From Cristatella mucedo (taxonomy: Eukaryota; Bryozoa; Phylactolaemata; Cristatellidae), in assembly GCA_009760855.2 (NCBI GenBank), contig WPIO01000087.1, forward strand, positions 146,501-210,500: a stretch of 64,000 bases of DNA, given 5' to 3'. Below the pieces are notes generated by a model. It worked only from the letters and a program-made list of their open reading frames with translations. It had not been told where the DNA came from and searched no databases. The position numbers were made by a program, and so were the translations under genes. Shown in pieces: positions 56,373-64,000 of the stretch (its first letter is position 1; each line of letters opens with the position of its first letter).

Positions 56373-56621
56373 CTACAGAAACGAATGGGCAGCGAATGGA
56401 ATACATGCGACCATACTTGCAAGGGCAGGGCACTAAAGAGTGTGTGTGCTGGCACTGTGTGGAGTCAGCTAGCAGGCAAAAAAACATGACCTGCGCGAAA
56501 GGCGCATGCGATGCATACTTCCAACGATGACAAGAAGTGTATAGGGTAGCTACTTAGAGCGAGGCTAAATGAAAAAAAAAGGGGTGGTGCCGACAAAACC
56601 GAGGCGGGAGAGAGACCGACA

Positions 56622-56737
56622 GGCAGAGCGAGAGGGAGAGAGAGAAGAGAGAGAAAGAGAGGGCGAGAGAGAGACAGAGACAGAGACAGACAGACAGAGA
56701 AAGAGAGAAGGGGGAGAGAGTGAGGGGAGAGAGAGAA

Positions 56738-56800
<63 letters not shown>

Positions 56801-56860
56801 CAGACAGACAGAGAGGAGACAGACAGAGGAGAGAGAGAGGAGAGAGAGAAAGGAGAGATC
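56622..56860. repeat. (GA)-rich tract
   Basis: Pure GA at 56744-56790, flanked by GACA- and GAGG-containing purine repeats. Confidence 0.92.
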
Positions 56861-57196
56861 CAAGTATACCTATAGCTGAAGCTACTGCTATGCTGAGATG
56901 CTGCCCGGAAGGGTGCTGAGGAAGCAGCAGCTGAGCTGAGCTGTCCAGCACTAGCAGCTGCAAGGGAACAAGCAGGGAACGCCCAGGCATGCCAGCAAGC
57001 CTTCGACCCAATCTGAAACTCAGAAAGCCACATAGCAAGCAGCCTCCTAGGAGATGGGGGAGGTGGGGGTCAGAAGAGAACAATAAACTAGAAATTAGTC
57101 TCTGCTAGAGACCTATGAGGGAGAGACAAAGTCTACAAAGCCACCTGCTTAATGAGTAATCATCAGGAGTATGACCTTGATCGATATCAATGGGTG

Positions 57197-57222
57197 GAGA
57201 GAGAGAGGGAGAGAGAGAGAGG

Positions 57223-57284
<62 letters not shown>

Positions 57285-57290
57285 GAGAGA
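57197..57290. repeat. (GA)n microsatellite
   Basis: GA units with GGGA breaks. Next to it, 57300-57400 encodes on the minus strand a Gln/Leu-rich peptide of uncertain meaning. Confidence 0.92.
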
Positions 57291-58431
57291 GCAGGACACT
57301 GCAACTTGGGGGCTTCATCTGGATGCTCGCGAAGCTGCTGCTTAAGCTGCTGCAGCTGCCTTTGAAGCCAGCACTTGCCGTCCTTACTGGTCCCCAACTG
57401 GGGCTTCAGTCATCGGCCAGACTGCTCATGTAAGAGCATCACGTGACAGCCAACCAACCACTTGGGAGCTGCTGGCTGACAGCTTCTCATACAGCCTGCT
57501 GCTGCTCCTCACTGGCCCTGCACTGGCTGCAGCTGGATGCAGCACTGACGGTAGCCTGGCGACTAAGATGGAGCAGCAGCAGCTGCAGCAGCAGCAGAGG
57601 CTACTGCCCTGGCAGTGACCGCATGCCGGGCCGGCTCTCTCGATGCACGGTAGGTCAAGGAGCTTTGCTTGGCTGCTATGGCAACTAGGGACTGCAAGAA
57701 CTTGTGCTGCAACTTAGACAGGCTCCATAGCGATGCACGGCTGCTGCTTCAGTAGACATCTGCTGACAAGTCAGGCACTTGGCAGCTGTACAGTCGCTCG
57801 AATCACTCATTCGGTGGAAGTAGCTGCAATACCAGGCGATCGATTGCTGCCAATCGCTGTTGCACTCAGTACCCGGGCCAAACCAAAGTCAGCTCGAGGA
57901 ACACCTTTGGGCTGCAGTCCCTGACCTTGTTATCCCAGCATTAATTATGGGTGGCAAGGCAAGCAGGGTGCCCCTTATTAGCTGTTACATTACAGTCAAT
58001 ATGAGGGCATGCAGCATTTGAGTGATCTGAAACATGAAATAAACTATGTCGGCAAAACTACTTAAAGCTGAAGCATATGGAAAGAGCAATGATAATAATA
58101 ATCATAATGGCAACACGATATTTGCATGGACGAGGACGAGATCTCAGTATTCCAGTCTGAGCACGAACCCATGCAATCGCTGCTAAGGCACAGCAGTGTA
58201 AAATGAAAGCCACCACAACCTCTAGCAAGTTGCCCGCGAAGTTGCACTGCTTAAAAACGCCGACGTGCATCGAAAATTGTCCATCACGGTGCTTGGTCAC
58301 CTTAGCAGCTGCATTGATCAGAAGGGAGAGACTGCTTTATAGAAAGCCGGCAGAGCAGTGGTCTAATCGAGCGCTCGTGGAAGCAGGGAGACTCTATGGC
58401 CGCCTAGTGATGCTGATCGCTAGCTTCCTCG

Positions 58432-58670
<239 letters not shown>

Positions 58671-59814
58671 AGACACCAGCTGCCTGCAGAAAGCTGCCTC
58701 CATAGGATGCCAATGGTCTGAGGGAAATCTAGGGGGTGGCATGCAGTGACAAAACCGTCCTCGACTTCCTCATGCCCACCTTCAACCGAGACAGCAAAGG
58801 AACATGGAAAACAAAAGCAAGTATAAGCTAGCTGGGACAGCTAATCAGGTTTCCCCTACCCCTAGGTTGCAGGGCTATTAGCACAAGTGGGCAGTTGAAA
58901 GGCAGTGGACTCTCAAGTGGGTGCCATAGAAAGCTCAACAGGGAGACGCCAGCGGCTTATGCTCTGTGTGGCGCTGCCCAGTCACAGGCAAGGAGGTCCC
59001 ATTCCCTGCAATAAAGTGGGTTGCAGGGCCAGACAGCTTGAGCCCTGAATATCGATGCGATAAATTTGGCATGGTCATTAGAAATACAGACCAACGGCAG
59101 ACATAAGACAATGAGCAGGAAAAACTTCGTCTCAAGTAGCCACCGAGCCTGCCCCTCCCCATGGGGCCACTTGAGCATAAGCAGCTTTGTCTCTGCTTTG
59201 TCTGCCCTCAACACAGGGCTCAACGGCTCAGCTTTTAATGACTGCTCACAAGCTCGAGCCAATCCAGGGATGTGCAGCCTCAGTTCGTGAACTGCCACTT
59301 CGAAATGTGAACTCAGCATGAACTCAACATGAACTGCCAGCCCTTGGGCGTCGAGCGGCAACCGTTCGGTAGGCTGAGGCAGGCAGCGCTAACTCGGCCT
59401 ATTTCTGCAGGGTGTGCTGCTACTGTAACCCGAACATTACTGAATGGCTGGCTGAGATCGCCTTGTGGCTATTTTGGCTGCTGTTTCCCGTGAAGCAGTC
59501 ATGCGAACATCCAAGCCGACCGAAAGCCGCTAGTCTGCCGAAAGTCTACCAGTAGACCGAGAGCAGATGGGAAAGAATTTGCCAGAAAGTTAGCAATAAG
59601 AACTCCCAAATGGCACTGCCACTACACAAGCACCAACGTTCTCAGCCTTGCTGACTACTTTTCTTTTACCCTTTATAGGAGACTTTCTTTGCAATAGAAA
59701 AACGAACGAAACCGTTGAAGGAGACGGTATAGAGCATAGGCTGTGCTGAGAGGACCAGCCAGCAAAGTTAGGCCTAGTTGTGGCCCACCCGAAAGCTCAC
59801 TTAGCCGGTATTGT

Positions 59815-59901
<87 letters not shown>

Positions 59902-59920
59902 CCAGCAGCAGCAGCAGCAG
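59815..59920. repeat. (CAG)n trinucleotide repeat
   Basis: About 29 pure CAG/GCA units, one CAC interruption, then about six more. No coding exon could be assigned here, so it is taken as non-coding, 0.7 kb upstream of the SLC10-like start. Confidence 0.93.
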
Positions 59921-60541
59921 AGAACCACTGGTCGGTCTGGCAGTTGGGATGCCAGCAGCCAGTGGGGCAGCTGCAGAGTGAACTCTCTCACCCTGTCAGT
60001 AGCACCCTGTGCCAAGCTCTAATTATATCCATTAACTGCCCGGGTGCAGTATGACATTTTGCCAGCCTGGCACAGTAGCTAAGTCAGACACCTGAGCACA
60101 GCTAGCAGTGATACCAGTGCACAAGGCAATTGGGCAGCACCTCCTTTCCAGCTGACAGCAGAGCCCCCCGGGCCGCCAGAGCTGCTGTGACCGCTGCCCA
60201 CCTGCCTGCGGATACTGCGACCGAAATCTCTGGAGCTTCACGGTGGTGGCCACGGCACAGCCGCGCTCCGACTTTAAGCAACGCTTCGATACCAGCGACC
60301 GGCCGCAGCCGAATGCTGCAAGGTAGCCTTGCTTCGAACGCTCGGCGCGAAGGCTGAGCACGGCTGAGTGCCACGAGTCGAACGAGAGCACGTCGCCGCG
60401 AGAGAGAGCTGGCACTCGGCCCTGCATCAGCCACGACCGAGCACTGTGGTCACATGCACGGCTTTGCACCGCAGCCAGGTCTCTTGGCTGCCGACTGAGC
60501 GAGCTATGCGGTAGGTGTGAGGCCGGAGTCGAGCTCGACCC

Positions 60542-60621
60542 GCTGCTTCGAGCAGCTGCTGCTTCGAGCAGCTGCTGCTTCGAGCAGCTGCTGCTTCGAG
60601 CAGCTGCTTCTTCGAGCATGC
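60542..60621 (+). repeat. 16-bp tandem repeat abutting the SLC10-like start
   Basis: Five units of gctgcttcgagcagct, the last altered to gcttcttcgagcatgc. The ATG used as the SLC10-like start (60618) is created inside the last unit. Each unit contains the palindrome agcagct. Confidence 0.85.
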
Positions 60622-61415
60622 AGCCCGGCGGATGCGCCACGCTGGTAACGATGACACTGGCTGCTGCTGCTGCCACCGCTGTGGCGCTGGCATCATCGAG
60701 TACCCAGCGAGCAGGCGGTGGCGGCAGCCAGGAAAGAGAGCCGCCCACAGCGATCGCCTTCAGCCCGGCGTCTGCGCTCAGGCTGACGCTGGGCGAGGCG
60801 GCAAAAGTCACAGCGTCACTCACGACCGACATGGTCGGCTACGTGCGCCGCCGGCCGCATTCGTGCTTCGTCGTGCGAGTGCAGGCTCTGCGGTCGCACG
60901 CCGTCGGCGTGGTCGGCGGGTCGATTGCCACGGTGTCCGTGGAAGAGGACGAGCAACGACCGGAGCGCCGCGACGCCACCTCCTCCTCCTCCTCGGGCCG
61001 CTGTCGCGCCGCCTCCTCCGAACTGGCGGCGGCGCGGTCCGAAAGGGACGCTTCGCTGGTCGTGCACTTCACGAGCGCCTCGGCGCTGGTTACAAGCCGG
61101 CGCGCTCTGTGCAGCTTCGGTGTGTCGGCGACAGGACTCGGCTACGGCGCCGTGCGAGTCACCGTGCTGGAAGGCAACTGGTCTGCCGGTGAGTCGGTGG
61201 ACCCGAAGCCGATCTTCCGGTCGTACTACTCCATCGTCAGCGTCCGGCAGCACAGGCCGGTGGACACGGCGTACGGCTGCGCAGTGGCCGCGTTCGTCTT
61301 CGTCAACATGTTCAGCCTCGGCAGCACGACGAGCGTCGACTCGATAAGGGCGGCGCCGGCCAACCTCAGAAAGATGGCGGTCGCATTCCTGGCAACTTTT
61401 GGACTGGGGCCGCTA
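60618..61415 (+). CDS. SLC10-like exon 1
   Basis: Long open frame with a hydrophobic start, the extracellular part (for example VRVTVLEGNWSAGESVDPKP) and the first membrane segments, ending FGLGPL at donor GTAAGT (phase 0). Beyond the donor the frame soon enters a (CT)n tract, which supports the splice. Confidence 0.8.
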
Positions 61416-61543
61416 GTAAGTAGCCACAGCCATCAGCTGATCAGCCGACTCGGCTCCTTTCAGGCCGAGAGACGAGATCGAGGCTCTTTCCATTGCTACC
61501 GGGTCACCTCATGCATGAGCAGGCCTCCATCACAGTGCTGGCA

Positions 61544-61581
<38 letters not shown>

Positions 61582-64000
61582 TGAGCACGGCGTACTCGCT
61601 CGTGGCCTTTCGCTCGCCATCTTGGCCTTGCTCAGCTCGCCGCTCACGGTCCTCTCGCGCAGATCGCCTTCACGCTCGCCAAGATCGCCAAGCTGGAGCG
61701 ACCGCTGGCCGTCGGCCTCGTCTTCGTTGCTGTCATGCCAGGAGGCGGCCTAGCGCGTGTCGTTCTGGCGGCAGTCAATGCACTGGACCGCGGTGGACGG
61801 GACGGCGGCAGCAGCAGCGGAAGCTGCGGCAAGGTCGACTTGGCGCTCAGTGACAGTCTCGTAATACTGAACCTGCTCCTACCGATAGGTCGGTCGGAGC
61901 GTTACTGCTGCTGCTGCTTCGAGCGCGAGCGGCTGCACAGCTTCAGGTCAGCTGCTAGGCATTCTCAGCCAGCCTGGGCTCGCTGGGCTCTCTCTCTGTG
62001 TGGGAGCAGCTCTTGGGCAGTGGCTCGACCTCTCCCTGGACTGTCGTCTGCTTGGGCCTACCCAGAATGCCAAGCCTGCTCCCCTGCCAAACCCCTCAGA
62101 CTATCGGTCAAAGGAGCTACGAGGCCGCGTTGAGGAGATGTTGCAGTCACTGACCACCCACCACCCCTCCCAGCTGCTCTCGGAGGGGGAAGGGTAGGGC
62201 AGCAGAAGGGCACAAGCTAAGAATATACTACTCAGCGGCGGCTCCGACGTAGAGCATTTCAAAGGAGGTGACAGCATGCAGGCTTCGTCAGCAGGCAACA
62301 TCTGCCAGTGCACTCCACTGTTTTAATGAAGCAATCCAAAAGGGCTTTAATGCATAAGCACGTGCTCAATTGCACGGGCCACCTAAGTGAGCTGGCTGCT
62401 CCATTGTTTACCACATCGGACAGAAAGCAGTGAGCAAGGAGGCATACATCCAGATAGCCCTAGTCCAAAGATTCTCATTAACACCCACGGCCTGTCGAGA
62501 TTAATTTCCCCAGCCTAGAATGCTGAAAATCAGCCATCTGTGAACCACTCTCTAAAAGGAGGAGCAATAAATGAGCACTCAGAGGGGATCCACCAATGCA
62601 GCCTAGCAGCAGCAGCAGCAGCCCTCGGGCAGATGGAGCTGAGTACATGGCAGCAGTGATAGTCTGTGCTGGTCGATGTGAGCACGTAATGGCCATCGGC
62701 CCCCTTCTCCTCCTGGGTAGCTGCTGACAGCTGCTGTATCTACAGGCTGGCAGGTGACAGGAATACCCAGACTAGCCCAACTCACAGCCACAGGGTTTTG
62801 CATGGTACTATTCGTCGGCGATTCATACTTGAGCTGCTATATTGTTTGCCTCGGATCTAAATTTAAATAACATTAACACATTTGCATAGCACGCTAAGAA
62901 AACTGAATTGCTTCGTCGGTACTTCGTAAAGGCCCAAAAGAAAGCCTGTCGACCAAATTAAAGATGGCAACATGCACAATTGCAGCCCCAACGAGCGAAT
63001 TGGAAGTTAATGCTGTGAGAAACTGGTGGGCTCCTAGCTTGGCTGGAAATGCCATCAGGTCAGTGGATGTTGTGATATAGGTTGCTAGCTAGTTCCAGGC
63101 TTGGGTGCATTAGAACTCAATGTAAGGTTTCCGGAGGATATGAGGTAGGTTCGAGCCACAGCTACACGACCAAAGTCAGAGTAGGGGCGGATGAAGGGAA
63201 AATTCGTGACATGACCTTGAATTCGATGTGCAGCAGGGTGCCAGAGAACCAATGGAGAAAAGTGATGTAATGAGGCAGCTGGAAACATTCACGGCAGACA
63301 ATAAAGATAAGTATTTATGGCGCCCTGACAGAATTAAATCTCTTTCTAGGCACTCCCCACCCTAGGTGGGAAAAAGCCTATCAACTAATTTGCGACGACA
63401 GCACATGCAATGTACCAGGCATAGGCACTTACAGGATGATCCCCAGCGAAACAGTGATGCTAGCACATTCTTAGTACATAAAGACACGACGAAGGATTAG
63501 ATATTCATTAACATTTGCTGTTAGGAACACGTGTTTTTTTTAGTTTTGCTCATGACTTATAATGTCGTTGAAGTCGAGGAGGTGGCGTGACAAGACTAAT
63601 GCTCCGTTCTGCACAACCCGAAACCCTTACCAATACACCGTATCCTATGACTGGCAATGCTGGGCGCCGCACTAGCCACTGCCAGCAGCAACGCAACATC
63701 GGCTGCCCTCTTTCTTCTGTCATTTTGACTTCTCAAAGGCTACAGTAACCTCGCCACCCATTAACCCATCACATTCCACTGACACAGCCGGGAGCAGTGT
63801 CCTTCTCCTGAGGGCAAGGCTGCAGAGGCTGGTGCCTAAGCCGGCCGGCGCTTTTGGTCACGGCACACACACATTCTGCCCGAAGATAGCCGGGAAGTCC
63901 AAGCATGACCTTTGCCGAGCTCTTACACGGCGTCGTCTGCCCGTTTCAGGCCTCGGGCCCCTATGGCTGCTTGCGATCGGTCGCTACCTGGGCGACGTCG
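60618..64000 (+). CDS. SLC10-family (P3-type) transporter, partial
   Basis: SLC10 members are multi-pass membrane proteins of the bile acid:sodium symporter fold. The P3 subgroup (SLC10A3, SLC10A5) has a large N-terminal extracellular part, and its substrate is not established. Exons: 60618-61415 (266 codons), 61663-61888 (75 codons plus one base), 63950 onward (cut by the window end). Residues about 8-26 are hydrophobic (signal-like). About 27-210 is the extracellular part with a Ser/Arg/Glu-rich insert. Membrane segments begin with GCAVAAFVFVNMFSLGST and MAVAFLATFGLGPL, then exon 2 LAVGLVFVAVMPGGGLARVV (the family PGG signature) and DLALSDSLVILNLLLPI, then exon 3 LGPLWLLAIGRYLGDV. The start is the first ATG in the frame; another ATG follows at 60651. 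Very G+C-rich. Which paralogue it is cannot be settled here. Confidence 0.78.
61416..61662 (+). other. SLC10-like intron 1
   Basis: 247 bp with a (CT)n run at 61549-61575. GT-AG ends. Confidence 0.75.
61663..61888 (+). CDS. SLC10-like exon 2
   Basis: Acceptor ctctcgcgcag. Encodes IAFTLAKIAKLERPLAVGLV and FVAVMPGGGLARVVLAAVNA, a short Gly/Ser/Asp loop, and KVDLALSDSLVILNLLLPI. The donor GTCGGT at 61889 leaves phase 1, which exon 3 accepts; a GTCGGA four bases on would not. Confidence 0.82.
61889..63949 (+). other. SLC10-like intron 2
   Basis: About 2.06 kb. It holds a degenerate minus-strand LINE-A 3' region at about 62870-63350; the rest is unassigned. No additional exon was recognised. Confidence 0.65.
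62870..63350 (-). mobile_element. LINE-A 3' region, degenerate
   Basis: Inverted words tggatgttgtgatataggtt, agttccaggcttgggtgcat, aatgtaaggtttccggagga, and at 63313-63352 a second tail with atggcgccctgacagaatta and ctctttctaggcact. Probably two old fragments. Confidence 0.6.
63950..64000 (+). CDS. SLC10-like exon 3, cut by window end
   Basis: Acceptor tgcccgtttcag. Encodes two bases of Gly, then LGPLWLLAIGRYLGDV, and runs off the window. The membrane segment and Arg-Tyr end follow the family region after the PGG segment. Confidence 0.78.

Noticed and set aside
57300-57400. Minus-strand Gln/Leu-rich peptide (QLQQLKQQLREHPDEAPK)
   Set aside because: It could be a coiled-coil exon, but it runs straight into the (TC)n tract, and no splice sites or family could be assigned.
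59160-59260. Possible first TRAPPC13 exon (KAETKLLMLK on the minus strand)
   Set aside because: It resembles the family start EHLLALK, but the only GT after it gives phase 2, whereas the next exon needs phase 1; no initiating Met fits.
59743-60054. Poly-Ala / poly-Gln protein frames
   Set aside because: Products of the (CAG)n tract; there is no coding context on either side.

Overview
The window reads as a repeat-rich metazoan nuclear genome segment. Genes are split into many small GT-AG exons, introns are kilobase-sized, L2/CR1-type LINEs and tRNA-derived SINEs are everywhere, and there are very long dinucleotide microsatellites. The species cannot be named from sequence alone; an invertebrate animal is the best guess (inference). 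There are no operons, bacterial genes, CRISPR arrays or rRNA. Most open frames longer than 60 codons are microsatellite, LINE or shadow frames. The real coding exons were found by reading short peptides that match known protein families and checking that splice phases join exactly.

Three protein-coding genes are supported. (1) EIF2D (eukaryotic translation initiation factor 2D, ligatin) is on the minus strand. Its start codon is at 25890, and thirteen phase-compatible exons run down to 3513, giving 577 continuous codons. The C-terminal SUI1 part was not found and may lie left of position 1. (2) TRAPPC13 (a TRAPP tethering complex subunit) is on the minus strand, with nine exons from 56372 down to a stop at 33433. 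The first coding exon and one short internal exon were not located. (3) An SLC10-family transporter of the P3 (SLC10A3/A5) type is on the plus strand, with two full exons and the start of a third (60618 to the window end). TRAPPC13 and the SLC10 gene are divergent; TRAPPC13 and EIF2D are in tandem on the minus strand. The three proteins have unrelated housekeeping roles (translation initiation, vesicle traffic, membrane transport), so no shared pathway is implied.

Layout: 1-3.5 kb holds SINE/LINE fragments; 3.5-25.9 kb is EIF2D, with introns full of LINE-A, LINE-B, SINE-A and SINE-B copies and (AT)n, (CA)n, (GT)n tracts; 25.9-30.3 kb is an intergenic, A+T-richer degenerate array with a period of about 170 bp; 30.6-32.2 kb is a short LTR retroelement; 33.4-56.4 kb is TRAPPC13, with an unnamed dispersed repeat (three copies), nested LINE-B copies, long (GA)n tracts and a MITE-like element; 56.4-60.6 kb is the divergent intergenic or first-intron region with (GA)n and (CAG)n; 60.6-64 kb is the SLC10 gene.

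Family names LINE-A, LINE-B, SINE-A and SINE-B are my own labels for families recognised by comparing copies inside this window. LINE-A and SINE-A share a 3' hairpin tail, which suggests that SINE-A is mobilised by LINE-A.
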